Source: Micrasema longulum (taxonomy: Eukaryota > Arthropoda > Insecta > Trichoptera > Brachycentridae). From it: a stretch of 64,000 bases of DNA. Positions 46,985 through 59,396 of this stretch are shown here, piece by piece (within the stretch, counting starts at the first letter, position 1; the number at the start of each line of letters is the position of its first letter). Under the pieces are notes generated by a model that saw nothing but the letters and a program-made list of their open reading frames with translations, searched no databases and was not told where the DNA came from. Position numbers and translations under genes: made by a program. The stretch covers positions 62,001-126,000 of the forward strand of contig JAGVSM010001113.1 in assembly GCA_022494885.1 (NCBI GenBank), written 5' to 3'.

Positions 46985-47755
46985 CTCTGCTTGAACTAAT
47001 TCAAATTCGAATACCTGGTAGGTGCACTAGAAGTAAGGAATGATTTTTTTGCAACAATTCGCGGACCAACTTTGAAATGTACTCTCCTATACCCAGTGCC
47101 CAGGATACATAGGTATGGAAATGAATTAGAACAAATATTCGATATATTCAATACAAATTCTGTTCATGAATTAAAACGAATTTTCACTCGTTATTTTTTA
47201 GAAAAATAATGTATTTATTTAAAAATATATTATTAATTTTAACTTTGTTTCCTGGAATACGTGATTTTTTATTTCTTTATTTAACATGTTAGACATAATT
47301 TTAAATTATACATTGGTGGATTCATTGCCAAATAGCAACTTCTTCCAACCAACTGATGATGATAATGATTTCACTAAATAGAGGTACTCGTATTTTTATT
47401 TAGTAATTTAACTTTTTTATTTTTGTTTTATTGCTCAAAAAACTTTTATTTTTTAAGTACTAGTGTTGTATTAATTTTTTATTATTATTATCTAGTTATT
47501 CTCAACTTTACTGTGCTATATTTATTTTTGTACGTAAAATTTTCTTATGGTTATTGCTATCTTTATTTAGAAATATTATTTTTCTTTTTAACTTTTTGTA
47601 TTATATGTTTAGTAAATTGTTTAGTTTTAATTATTTTATTATTTCATACTATGTACTATGTGATTATTGTGCACTGCTGTGATTATTTCTGTAAATTATA
47701 TTTTTTTTGTAAAAGGTTCTTTGAACCGTTAATGTATAAATAAATAAATAATATG
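46985..47755 (+). pseudogene. LINE 3' end with UTR and TAAA tail
   Basis: VDRPALLELIQIRIPGRCTR, then YPVPRIHRYGNELEQIFDIF and ELKRIF read as a Jockey/CR1-like C-terminus across a frameshift. A T-rich 3' UTR and TAAATAAATAAATAA follow. The 106-codon hydrophobic frame inside the UTR is an AT-composition artefact. Confidence 0.55.
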
Positions 47756-47877
47756 TTCATAAAACTGAAATAAGATAGCAAGCAAGTATACAATACAAAG
47801 AAATTAAAACAATTCATAATAAAAATTAATATTATAAGATTAATCTAAGAAAGAAATATCCGAGGAAAAAGAAGAAC

Positions 47878-48530
47878 TTAAAACGAAATTCCACCTTCCA
47901 CGTTATTCCTCAAATAGTAATTTTTTAAATGAATATTATTTTTTGGCGTTCTATAGGACTCCGGTAGCCTGTTGTACTCGCTACAAGCAAGGTACAGCAG
48001 AGACCTTAGACCATACCTTGTCGTGCGTGATCCAGGTACGTGAATATTTTGACTCTATCGCGTATTATACTGGTGGACGTCTCGATTGAAGGTATAGCCA
48101 ATATTAGTGAGAGAGTCTTTATTTACACTTTGAAGCACCGTTTTTGCAATCTCATAATACGGTATGACCAAAAATGGGAGAATGTCAGTAAGTTTGTAAA
48201 TATCTTTGACATGCGTTTCCATTGGTATACCGTATATGTTTCTTATAGCTCTATTTTGTATTACTTGTATTTCTGATACACACTTTTTTGTGGCAAATCC
48301 CCAGATGCACGACAAGTATACCAAATGAGAGTGTATCATTGAAAAGTACACTGCACGGCGTAGTGAATTCGGAAAAACTCCCCTAAACCTATGCATTATA
48401 CCGGTGATTGAAGAGATTTTAGATTTAACATAATCATAATCGTACACCTTCGCTGATTCCTGTGATAGAAAGGTGGGTACGCCAAACAAAAGACAGGTAG
48501 GTACAGTGTGTTCGAACGTTTGATTAGCCT
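47878..48530 (-). pseudogene. LINE reverse transcriptase C-terminus with one in-frame stop
   Basis: Reads FEHTVPTCLLFGVPTFLSQE, RRAVYFSMIHSHLVYLSCIW, IQNRAIRNIYGIP, HQYNTR, then TAG (48053-48055), then SEYNRLPESYRTPKNN and a TAA at 47878-47880. Y/S.I.SHL.Y....WG and YNTR are thumb and tail marks of Jockey/CR1-like LINEs. The frame continues past the single stop, so decay is slight. It meets 46985-47755 tail to tail. Confidence 0.75.
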
Positions 48531-48559
48531 ATGTAAATTTATTATAGAAATAAAAGAAA

Positions 48560-48690
48560 ACTGGTATGTTCAGTCTCGAAGATGTCGCGAAAGCGATGAA
48601 ACCGGTCGCTTGTTATTCCAAATTTGTGGATTTAAGTATCACTCGTCTTTCATTACAATGAACTTCCACCAAAATTTTTCACGAATGTAA
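48560..48690 (+). mobile_element. Penelope-like end, second family, hammerhead-like motif
   Basis: CTCGAAGA (48575-48582), stem GTCGC-gaaa-GCGA(T), GAAACCGGTCGC. The flank 'ttattccaaatttgtgga', 'aatgaacttccacc' matches 17600-17690. Confidence 0.5.
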
Positions 48691-49009
48691 TGTGTTCGTT
48701 CTTGTCGGTGAACCAAGTAAACTTACACATTTCGTTTGTGCAAAAAGTCACACACGCATTAGTGAAGGTTTTTTAAAGATTCGAATATACCGATATGTAA
48801 GAGTAGAATGTCTTCACCGTATTATCGTCGTTACGATGTTTTTAAGTTTTATACATTTTTCGTTACGCCGCGCGTGGCGTCACTCGTTCACTTCGCTGAG
48901 TCGTCCTGATTAGTGGGTTGGCTTGAAACCAGAAATCTATTACAACTCTATAATCGGTTGATTTAAAAAACTTGTGAGGTCATTTAATTTTTTTATTTTT
49001 TTAAATACA

Positions 49010-49046
49010 TTTTCGAATCCAACTTCCCGTAGCACTGAACTTCCTC
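49010..49046 (-). mobile_element. GAGGAACTTCAG MITE end
   Basis: 'aacttcccgtagcactgaac' and TTCCTC are the inverse of the MITE's left end. Confidence 0.55.
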
Positions 49047-49084
49047 ATTTACAGTACGTTATAACTTACCTAAACAAACTAAGC

Positions 49085-49500
49085 CGAAATCAAGTGAGGG
49101 TTATCACTAAAGTTTTTACCGGGCAATGAAGATTGAACCTTTCTAAAATTTCTAAATGTAGGTTCTGCAGAGCGGATGAGGAAACACCGATACACATTCT
49201 AGATTCTATATGAATGTGTTGCTTTATATCATAAAGAAGCCACATCCTCGGGGGACCGCTGGTTAAACCTGAGGATATTACAGAGCTCGCCTCCTACCTA
49301 AAAGTCCGATACTTTATGGATCTGGGCTGGAGGCGCAGATTTAGCAAAATGAAAACACTGCCCTCCGCACAAAAGCCAGGCTTTTTAAAGACCTGGGCTT
49401 ATGGGATGAGAACTTATTTACGGGGACCCGTCACAATAGATCTGCCCGGGTCGCAGTGACGTCAGGTTATATAGCACTGACCCCCATTTCTCGGAATAAA
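49085..49500 (+). pseudogene. Non-LTR retrotransposon 3' end relic
   Basis: RFCRADEETPIHILDSI, stop, LGGPLVKPEDITELASYLKV, WRRRFSKM. The Cys/His tail and UTR ('tacggggacccgtcac', 'cgggtcgcagtgac') match 12940-13290. Confidence 0.65.
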
Positions 49501-49574
49501 AATAAGAAGCTCTAACTTTATTACGACTGTAATCAATTTGTATATAACAAAATACATATTTCCTCCTTATAATA

Positions 49575-50671
49575 GTGTGTTTGTGCATTGTTTGCCGAAT
49601 CGAATTGGGTGAAAGGAGAGGACATTTGCTATCTCATAGCCCCAGTAACAACTTCTAGGCTACACGATTTTTTTTATTTTTTACTATCGAAAATTCGAAA
49701 ATAAATTGTTTAAATTAAAATATTAAAAAATTGTGGATCTTTACCCACTTTACTACAAGTTTTATTTTAACTATAATTTGCACTCTTGTACGGTTCTATG
49801 AATTCAAAATTACCTGCCAGTAATGAGTTTTTTTCAATAACCTGCAAAGTTTTTGGAAGTGGCAAAAAAAAACTTAAACTCAAATTTTAATTGCAATTAA
49901 AAAAAAAACTAAAAGCGATGATCTTCGAATTCTTGTAAAAAAAAAAGTTTTGTAGTTTATCCTCTTTGCAACGGTATGCAATATACCATAAAACCTTTTA
50001 ATAACATCACTAATTATATTAGCTAACATCATGTAACGGGACATATCTGACTTCGATATTTCTATAAAACACCAGTTTTCGTATAAATTACATGCGTGAA
50101 TAGGTAGGAACTGCTATTCGGCTCCTGTGCAGTAAAAAATATCTTCTTTCTCTTTCTTACATATGGCACTAAAGTTCCCAAGACTTAAATTATAAAGAGA
50201 AATTATAAATCAAATTCTGTTTAATTAAACATTTATTTAAAAATTACAATTGTTGTTCAAATTGTTGCCCTCTTTGCGTATGCACGCGTGACATATTCGT
50301 CTAATTTCTGTAGTAGTGCGTAAACGCATTTCTTTCAAATTCCAATGCGTTGGACTAAATCGTTTCGACTTTTGTGTCGTATACGAGCTCTTTGGCACGT
50401 CCCCAGACGTAGAAATCCAACGGAGTGAGGAACGTGGATGCCACGGAATAGGGCGGAATAGAACGATTTAGTCCCATAATGAGTTTAGGACCCAGAACTT
50501 TTTTTTAAATTGAAATTTTAATAATTAAATTTCAGATTTTCGATGATAAAAAATACAAAATTGAAATAAAAAAATACGTGTGGTCTAGAATTTGTTACTG
50601 GGGCTGATGAGATAGCAAATGAATTCTCCTTTCAGCCAATTCAACTTGGCAAACGATGCGCCAAACACCTG
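49575..50671 (-). mobile_element. 1.1-kb DNA transposon with ~85-bp inverted ends
   Basis: 49575-49658 and 50587-50671 are inverted repeats ('tttgctatctcatagcccca' facing 'tggggctgatgagatagcaa'). TA follows the right end and probably precedes the left. A - strand transposase scrap lies inside. Confidence 0.7.
50235..50480 (-). pseudogene. mariner/Tc1-type transposase C-terminal scrap
   Basis: The - strand reads VASTFLTPLDFYVWGRAKEL then VYDTKVETI and a stop. This is the P..S..LTPLDF..WG..K..VY motif around the last catalytic Asp of the superfamily. Frames are broken beyond it. Confidence 0.6.
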
Positions 50672-51465
50672 TATATTGCCATATTTTGTTTGGTAATTTT
50701 ATGCCTCCAGGGCACAGGGGGTGACATCAATTACATCAACAGAAAAATTATCAAGGAAAGTGATCTAAATATTATGCAATTCCATTGAATCATTTGAAAA
50801 TCTATTTTTTTTCAAAAATATTTTATATTAACGTAAACTGTATATATATATATGCTTTTTCTCTTTTGGGCTTTAATTGTTTTTCTATTGCTTCAAAATT
50901 ATTTTTATTTATGAGAAACATATTTAATAACCATATTTGCCACACCAAATCGGTTTCTTAGAACATTTGCCCATATGGGAGCCGATTGCAGCATCAGACC
51001 TATTAATATTTCTGGCACGCCGACCCCTCATATACTGAGCCTACTCCCAGTACAAGAAAAATTTGTCAGAGTGTTTTTGTGCCATTTTGATGAATATGAA
51101 CTGGATGTATAAATAAAATAAATTAATTAATAGTAATGTTTGAGAAGGAATTATATTATCCAATTAGATTATTTATTTATTTATTATCATATTATATACA
51201 TGAAATTATAAATGTATACAACGTTGGCGTTGCTTTGATGGCTAACTGGGATTATTTACCCTGTTCTAAGCCAGTCAAATTTGTATATTGTATTTTAGGT
51301 TACGAAAGCTAATTTTTTAATAAAATAAACTAGAAAAAGTTCAACTATTGAATACATGTATATTATACGCGATTTTTCTGCACCAGGCCGCGAAACTTCA
51401 GAGGAATATTCCTTACGATAAACTTTTTGTTTTTTTTTTTGTTTTCTAGAAATGGAGTAAATCCT
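50672..51465. other. Intergenic stretch, perhaps a LINE tail near 50930-51130
   Basis: The 'aaataaaataaattaattaa' run at 51110 could be a retroelement tail, but no protein motif was recognised. Confidence 0.3.
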
Positions 51466-51469
51466 TAAT

Positions 51470-51605
51470 TTCTTGGACTAGCATCCCTTCCACAAACCAC
51501 TACCCTTCTAGTCTAGGCAATTAAAGTGCTTATGGCCGGTCATTGGCTGATTAAAGAGGCCACTTTATACACTGTAATATTCACCAGGTTTAACAAGTCA
51601 GCCAC
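51470..51605. mobile_element. Foldback family F half copy
   Basis: 'tatggccggtcattggctga' and 'ggccactttatacactgtaa' match one arm of the family. Confidence 0.5.
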
Positions 51606-51974
51606 CCTTTCTACAGTTTATTTTGCTACTTACGCAAATTAATACTTTTAAAGATTGAATTGATTGTAAAATGCACTGCCCTTCGTTTTTTGTAACTGAA
51701 TATTTCTTATAATATTTTGGAGACCGATAATAATGAATTACTTAGCTAAAATATTTTCATAAGATGTACATATGCGTATTCCTCCAAAAACGTTTTTACA
51801 TATTTTAAAAACTTTATTTTCTAAATTCTTCGTATCTTTATTTTCAGCGTCATCAAAAGCGCTCATAACAACTTCAAAGCGTTGCTGTGCCCAATCTTAG
51901 GTAGCCAGATCTCAAGAATATACATTATTTAAAACAAGCATCAATATAAAATACCTAAAAGAAAAGATTTAGAT

Positions 51975-52100
51975 AGTGAAATATTACTACAGAGATGGAG
52001 AACATTTAAACAAAGGAAATACGTAGTCTAGGCATATGACCTGTCATTGGCTAGTTTAGGTAGCCACTTTACACACTATATAACATTGACTATTCTGCCA
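51975..52100. mobile_element. Foldback family F half copy
   Basis: 'tacagagatggagaacattt', 'tgacctgtcattggctagtt'. Confidence 0.55.
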
Positions 52101-52339
52101 ATGCCAGCCTAGGTACATAAGATTAACAATGAAGGTCTGCAACCGGTGGCGGTGTTCCAATAATTGACTACCATTTGTACCATGAAGTGCGAATAAGGAA
52201 TGGAGAAAATAAGATAGAAATACGATTATTTTTTCTACCCATTAAAATACTCCAGTCCGTAAGTTATATTTCCTAGTTGATCTGTTTATGAGACAGCGAT
52301 TTTCTCGGTAAAGTCTTACGTATTCCTTGTTAGTGATAA

Positions 52340-52615
52340 AAATACGTTTTTATGGGTATTTCAACTTAAGTTTTTGCCCCTGAGCGCGTTCTCTCTGCCC
52401 TGAAATCCTGGCTGTTGGACGTTTAACAAGGATAATGCAAGTGTTGTTAAAAGGTCTCGGATGTCAACGTTGGTTGTCTCCAAAGGTCCAATTATGTTTA
52501 ATTGCGCTCGGCTGAACGAGCCCGGGTCCTCTTTTGGTAGGGCCCTAATTGGCCTGGGACCTGGGACTCGCCCCTCCCGAGGTGCATACGACCTCCCCAC
52601 ATAAGGAACTTCGAG
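52340..52615. promoter_or_regulatory. GC-richer unique block, candidate conserved element
   Basis: Sharp edges in base composition. Contains palindromic GAGCCCGGGTC and CTAATTGG (a homeodomain-type core). No repeat copy in the window and no credible frame. Confidence 0.3.
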
Positions 52616-52719
52616 TTTATAAATTGCTCCCTTATAAGTAATGTATTATCATATTAAATGTTTTAGTATCTAGCAAATAACTAAGCATGATCAAAACGGG
52701 ACAAACATTTATGTAATGG

Positions 52720-52790
52720 CGGTACTGTCTAAAACGCTTGACTTGCGCATGAAGTTTCCGGGTTCGATTCCTGGTGAGAACACAACAAAA
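52720..52790 (+). mobile_element. Worn tRNA-like SINE head
   Basis: GCTTGACTTGCGCATGAAG and GGGTTCGATTCCTGG, without a foldable acceptor stem. Confidence 0.4.
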
Positions 52791-53169
52791 TGTTTTAAAA
52801 AAATAACCACTGTAATTGAGCCTCCTGGCCTGGGCCTGCATTAAAATGAGAAAGCAATATATATCTTCAATTTTATTTTCTACAAAATAAAATTATGTTT
52901 TCTGTATGAAAAATGGAATATGTATTTTTTTCTCTAATCATGTTCCATTGCAGGTTAACGACGAAGATGTTTGAAATTTTCATAGAAATATGCATTTTCG
53001 TACATAAATATTTATTTGTTTAACACTTTATATACATAAACATATAAGGGCGGGCATATTGCCTTAAGGCAATTTCTTCCTACCTACTCAAACCGTTCAG
53101 TTTGAGAAAATTATAAATATATGGACATAATATTGAATCTTACAATTTTATATAAAAATTTAAAACCAT

Positions 53170-53250
53170 GATTAACAAAATAAATATCGATTTAACCATA
53201 TTATACCGTCTCGATATGTACCGATGAAGATAGCGTTTGTTATCGCGGCC
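53170..53250 (-). mobile_element. Harbinger-like MITE left-end fragment
   Basis: The inverse of GGCCGCGATTATGAACG.TATCTTCATCGG and beyond, followed by CTG. Confidence 0.6.
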
Positions 53251-53514
53251 CTGATGTGGTTTAAAAAAAAGCAAAAAATAAATTAATGCAAATATTAGGA
53301 ACTGATGATTATGATCTTGTTTATGAGTGCATTTTTTATTTTTTAAATTTTAATACAAAAAATATACCTACTACACAGTCGTTCTTGTAGATAGAAAATA
53401 ATAGACTCTTAAACTTTTTTCAACTTTTTTCATTTACATAAATGTTATTTTAAAATTAAAGTTATTTTTTGATTGAAGGAGAAAAAAACTAGACGAACTG
53501 AATAATAATAATCA

Positions 53515-53700
53515 TAATTTCTCAATCCGCACCCAGTGGTGCACATAGCTCTGCAATGATACTCCAATCGCAGCTTATCTCGATCATTATCATTTTATGG
53601 AAGGTAAAGTCTCGTTTCAGGTTCCAGCACAGGAAATCATATCACCCTGCCAGGCATCGAACCCGGGACCTCAAGTATGGTAGACGAGGTCGTCTTATCT
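53515..53700 (-). mobile_element. SINE, family B-like
   Basis: 'ccgcacccagtggtgcacat', 'tcgatcattatcattttatg', B-box inverse GGCATCGAACCCGG. Confidence 0.65.
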
Positions 53701-53739
53701 CTAATATTTTTATTTTTCCGTGATTTTTACCTTTCACAT

Positions 53740-55120
53740 ACCGAGAGTTATTATTTACTACACAATCACTTAGCTTAAAAACTCTGGTATTTAGGTAATA
53801 TGCGATGAAACACATTTTTAATCACAATTATTTTTGGATCGGAGAATATAAATAATTAAAAAATAAATATGAATTTTTTAATAGTGCAACTCAGACAACC
53901 CAGGCAACCTTTACAAAAGATGCTTAAAATACTTTCTTTAACAACAGATTATGAATTTAAAAAATAAAAATTATTTTGGTAAATGAATATAACCCGTAGG
54001 GGTTTATAAAATACATCAATTACAAATAATAATAAAAAAGAAATGTGTCAAAATTAACGAATTTCGAATGTAAAAAAAAAGACGTTTTTCTCAGTTTGAC
54101 GCATTTAGACTTGTAGGACTTTAGTCGGGGGGGTGCGAAACAAACAAATATATGATTTTACAGTTAGAATTTCACTGTGGATAACAGGAAACTAAATATA
54201 CATAAAATATATGTAGATATTTCAGCTCGAGATACTAAAAAGCATTAAATGCAAAAATATTCCGGCTTACGATTTCTCAAATTATAGGTTTTATATTTAA
54301 ATTATGGGAATTATCAATAGCAACATGATTACTTATATTTATAACAATAATTTAATTGACTAAATATACGACGGGTACGTCTCGAAACCGGTAGACATAG
54401 AAAAGTCGGTAAGTGGTTATACACAAATATTTAATAACATTTAGTAGAATGTTTGACCACAAAGTTAATGTTTTAAATATTAATAATAATTTAATTAAGT
54501 TTCTTTCTAAAACGGCCGTCGCATCGCGTATCGTCGGCGTCGTTTAAGGTGTAATGAAAAAAGCTCAATATTGTTTTTTCAATAGTATTTCAGGTCTAAT
54601 TTAAAAGTTCACAACATCACGTTTTATCAAATTTGTGATGGATCGATACATTATTTAAGCAGGCGAAAGTGCCAACCGACTGCACTACAAGGCGGCTTTA
54701 ATATCTTGACTTTATTTTCTCATTCAGGATTTTTACCCGAGAATAGCCATCAAATCAAAAACGTCCAGGACTCTGGTTCTTATTATGAAAATGATTAGTT
54801 TAGTTTAAAGTAATTTATACCTAAGTAGTCAAATGTCCTGACTTAACACGGATTTTTCTATCAACTAAGGACATGAATATTACAATAACTTTTCGTGCAC
54901 GCGTACTGTGTTTTTGTAGCTCCGAACCATTTGCACATAAAATTGATTAAAACAATTGTATCTGTAATGTTTTAGTGATTAAAACGAAAACTCTAAATGT
55001 GTGTGTCATGTGCAAATGGAGAAAGATCCCAGTAAAATCTTTAATAATGTTTCTCGATAGTTTATAATCTTCTTTTTATTGCATTGAGATATAATATAAG
55101 GAGGTACACTCTAAAGAAAT
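53740..55120. other. AT-rich intergenic stretch
   Basis: Contains a weak hammerhead-like motif (54368-54396, CTCGAAACCGGTAG after a GACGGGTACGTC stem) and a SINE head/leader scrap at 54670-54780 (-). No gene. Confidence 0.4.
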
Positions 55121-55124
55121 CCGA

Positions 55125-55720
55125 GCTAAAAAGTCGTCCCCAAAGGAAAGAAATGACCAGCGGAGGGAGCAAGTATCGTCACGTCATATTACGTCGACTT
55201 TAACAAGCGAAACAAGTAGTACAGTAAAAATCATGGACTATTTACATCGGTCTACTGTTATTTCTATTCAGTTTGTCGCTCCCTTCCGCGTATGCGTCAC
55301 CTTTGTCTATCGTTTCACTATACGCCCGACTAACTGAGCAGGACAGAGACAGGAAATAGCTGATAGCATATTAATAAAACGTTTTTTAACATTAAAATAG
55401 CTATTTAAACAAGTATTGATTAAGATAAAACTATCACTTACCGGTGAAAGGTTATACCATCGCTTTTCTAGATCAATTTGTGCAGTATCTTAGCGTACAT
55501 ATAGCCATTTTAGTAATTACGAGGGGAAAAGTAGCCGGTGAATGCTCGCAACAGACTAAAGTCCGTTCTATCAAACATATACCAATTGGCCGCAGGTTAA
55601 GGGTACACATTTCGAACGCTCATGTTAATCTCAATGTTTTATTGTCTGTATTATCAATTTGCAAATACTACATATATGACAGTTTTGATGTAGGTAGTAC
55701 ATGAAAACTCGATATTCAAG
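55125..55720. other. Unique, less AT-rich block
   Basis: An 86-codon + frame (55444-55704) is not family-like. On the - strand GGTAAGT at 55435-55441 (read inverse) would be an excellent splice donor for a non-coding exon to its right. Confidence 0.25.
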
Positions 55721-56369
55721 AAAGTTTTCAGAAACAGTCGATAGATGTCACTCAAGCAAAAATAGTTTACATTAAATTAATAACTTTTTGTTATATAAAT
55801 TTAATTATTAAAATAAAAACTCTTAGGAGGAGAAAAAAAAAAAAATTTAAACTCACACCACTGCTACTTACTTATGTTGTATCTCAAACTACCGTACACA
55901 TTTTAAATTTGATAACAATGCTACAAATAGAAATAAAAAGAATTGCGAATTGGTACAAAGATGTAAAAAATGTAAATAAATTGATAATGAAACATGGAAT
56001 GGGATAAAAAACATATGAAAACCTTCGATACTTTCAGCAAATCATCAAATTTTATTCAAAGAAAATAGTTGAAATTGAAAAAAAATATTTGAAATCAAAT
56101 AAAAGGAAATACAAAAAAAAAACGAAATTTCAATCAGATTGAACAAAACATTCTTAATCCCCTTGTTAATATTCAAGGAGTCCAACTGAAAAATCATGAA
56201 AATCCCAAAGTCCCAAAAGAAAGATTATTAATAAAATTATATTGTGGAGACATGATAAAAAAATTATATCGTCGATTACTATTCCAATTCATATTTTAAA
56301 AATATAAAAATTTAATTTGACTCAAAGGAGACAAAGAAAAAAGTTCTTTAACAAAAAAAACAAAGGATA

Positions 56370-56590
56370 ATATAACTGCTAAAGACTTCGGATACAGCGA
56401 ATCTAAGGAACAAATAAACATAAATGATAAAGTAACCCCTGCAAATAAACAACTGATCTGGCTCGCCGAAGCCTCAAAAGCATGCGGTTATAAGTTCATA
56501 TGGACAAGCAATAGAAATATGCTTGTGAGAAAAGCTAATGGTTCCCCAGTTTCGAAAATCCGAAATGCTGATGATATTCCACTACAATAA
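56370..56590 (+). pseudogene. LINE ORF1-type (FP-C-like) C-terminal relic
   Basis: NDKVTPANKQLIWLAEASKA, CGYKFIWTSNRNMLVRKANG, SPVSKIRNADDI, then TAA. LT..N..L...A......YKF.W....K..VRK......I....D is the C-terminal domain of the baculovirus FP-like ORF1 proteins carried by many insect LINEs. Upstream frames are lost. About 73 codons remain. Confidence 0.6.
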
Positions 56591-56599
56591 TAAAAAGGA

Positions 56600-59390
56600 A
56601 CTATTCACTAATTACCAGAGACTTCTTCGCCTCGACTTCAAGTTGGATTACAAAAAACCTTTTTTTTGTGAATTTTGTATTTTATCGAATTCGGTAAAAA
56701 CACAAGGCAATAGTTCTAATAGATAAATATCATAAAGAAAGCAATCCCTTCTATCTACCCAGGTATATTATACATACAGAACCTTCCAAAAATACCTCAC
56801 ATGACGCCATCATATTATTTCTCAACATAGAAATTACCAATAATATTAATAGTACTACAATAACATTTTACTACTTAAATGCCATTGATACAAGTTTTAC
56901 TAACATGAAAAAATGTATTCAGCCCTCACTATAAATAAATAAATTACAAGAATTTCTTCAAAATACTGTTTTTTTGGGGAACACTGATTTTTCATTTGTT
57001 CTTTTTGGTTTATTTTTTGTTCAAAATCATGTTAACCTTCAGGCTTTGGCTGAGTGGGATTTTTTTCTTATCAATTTATTCTGTTTTATGATTATTTTTT
57101 TAAATTTGAAGAGTAGTAAATAAATAAATCTAAAAAACAATAAAATTCCGTTGCAATTATTTTTATTAAATTAATTTTCTCCTCTTTCATTGTTTTTGCC
57201 TCTTGCCTTTTATGCCTACACCTATGTATGCAAAAATGAAGTAAATTAAAAATATCTCAGAATTCTTTTAGGTGGAATTATTGAACTCTCTGTATTCTAC
57301 GGTTGATTGTATTATATATGTAACTAGCGGACCCGACAGACGTTGTCCAGCCCGAACATTGGCTTGCCTGCTATTACCTTGGAAAAGATTTTTAATTGAT
57401 AAGTAGGTACCTAGGTTCTTGTTCATGATTGAATTCCAAAACATGAAATAATTAATTTTCAAAAATAGAATTCTTTTTGCAAATGTCTAAACTCAGCTCT
57501 TCTCAGCAACAGGGGTATACTTTATTCATAAATACGATTTTCAAAAACGTATTTATTTATTTATTTATTTTATTAGGTAAACAAATATTGCGAATTTCTT
57601 TGTATATTAGTGTAAGAAACTTATGCACACACCAAAAAAATTGTTTACACTTAATACAATAATTTAAATTATGTTCAATATAATACATGTAAAAGGAACG
57701 AAATTAAAAAATATGTATATGAAAATAAGGTTAAATATCTGCTTCTCTCAAAATTTCTATAATTTTTTACCTAAATTTACATACATTGTCACAAAAAATA
57801 TCAGCCTCGGTAAATATATTGTTAAATTAGTCGCATATTCTAGGCATTGTAGATTGTTTTAAATAGTTTCTTGACGCGTTTTCTGTGTAAAACAGAAAAT
57901 TTTGTCTTGTCGGTCTAGATGGCACACGGAATGGAAGTCTTTCAGGTAGGTTAGGAGAATCAATTTTATTATTTATTAATTTGAATAAAAATAACTGGTC
58001 TAACATTATTTTTAAGAGAGTTTATTCCATACTGTACTGTATACTTTCAGCATGGTTAGAAAAAATGTCAGTTAATATTATTTTAGTATTTCTGAAAATC
58101 CAGTAAAAATAAATAAATGAGAAGAAATTATAAATACTTTTAGAAAAGAATCTGATTGGGATCCATAAAATGCGAATGTTATTTGTAAACATTAAAAAAA
58201 AACTTTTTTTAAACACGAAAAAACAACATCCTTCCATTTTTTTTGTATCAGCTTTCTCGTTGAATGCAACCCCTGGTATGCTGATGAAAAAAAGCGTTTT
58301 GCTCCTTACTTTTATTTTACATATTAGATTGAAAATTTTAATATCTACGAACCCGCACAGCGCAAAGATTTACATCTCGCTGAAAACCGCACGTAAATCG
58401 GTTAAGCCGTTTAGGAAGAGTTCAGTGACATCACACGTACAGAAGAAGTATATATAACGATTGTCCGGTCCATATTTCATCCATAATAAGAAGAATTTAG
58501 ATGATAATATTAAATCTTTATTAATCATAAAATAAAATAATTTATACAGGTTCATGTGGTTTAATGGCGGACTTATTGCCATTGACAATCGCTTACGGGT
58601 AAAACTAAGCATACAAATCTTTAAAATATTCATTAGTTGTATTTTATATATTATTAAAAAATAAATACGCCTTTGGACAAGCTTTCTTTTATACTCGTAT
58701 CTTTCTATGACGCTTGTAAACACTTTTATGCTATTTACTTCCTTTATTGTTTTTGGTAGCTTATTATATACCTAGGTACTTCAACGGCTATGCATAGGTT
58801 CTATTCGAATGAATGAGTTTTGATAATGTTAAACTCGAAAGAGGGAAACGTAAACGATTAAGTCTAAGAATAAAACATAAGTGCGATATTTATCCAGACA
58901 AAACACCGCTGTTATATTGCTGACAGATCCGGAGATAAAGTCGTATATTAGGGCTGTGAATAAATACTCGGACACTTGGTCTATTTACAGATAAAACTTC
59001 CCCCATTTGAAGGTAATAGCAACAATTCCCTCCCTTGGAAATGATCCAGGGACATTTTCAACGCGTATTTAGGGTGTTTCCTCCCCTAACATCAATGTCC
59101 TGGTATCGGTATCGTAAGGATTTGTCTTCACTCAATTTAGCGGTAATTAATGTGTTTTTTTATGGAAAAAAATGTCTATCGACTGACAACTGAAAAAAAA
59201 ATTACCCGATTAGCTGCCGTATGTTATCCAATAAATGACATAAAATTATGTAAAGTGTTTATTCAGATATTCATTATAACAACTAGTAATTCATTAACTA
59301 ATACATATTATTCACAAAAATTAAATAATTTTCATATATTGTTTATTACATAAAAAAATAAAAACACGTTGTTTTTACTCAATTATTGCT
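56600..59390. other. Intergenic stretch, no gene seen
   Basis: AT-rich. 58930-59130 is less AT-rich with clustered GATAA-like words, unlike known repeats here; possibly a conserved non-coding element. Confidence 0.35.
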
Positions 59391-59396
59391 TAATTA

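Noticed and set aside
47423..47743. A 106-codon very hydrophobic open frame
   Set aside because: It is F/Y/I/L-rich because it lies in a T-rich LINE 3' UTR; no family pattern and it ends in the TAAA tail.
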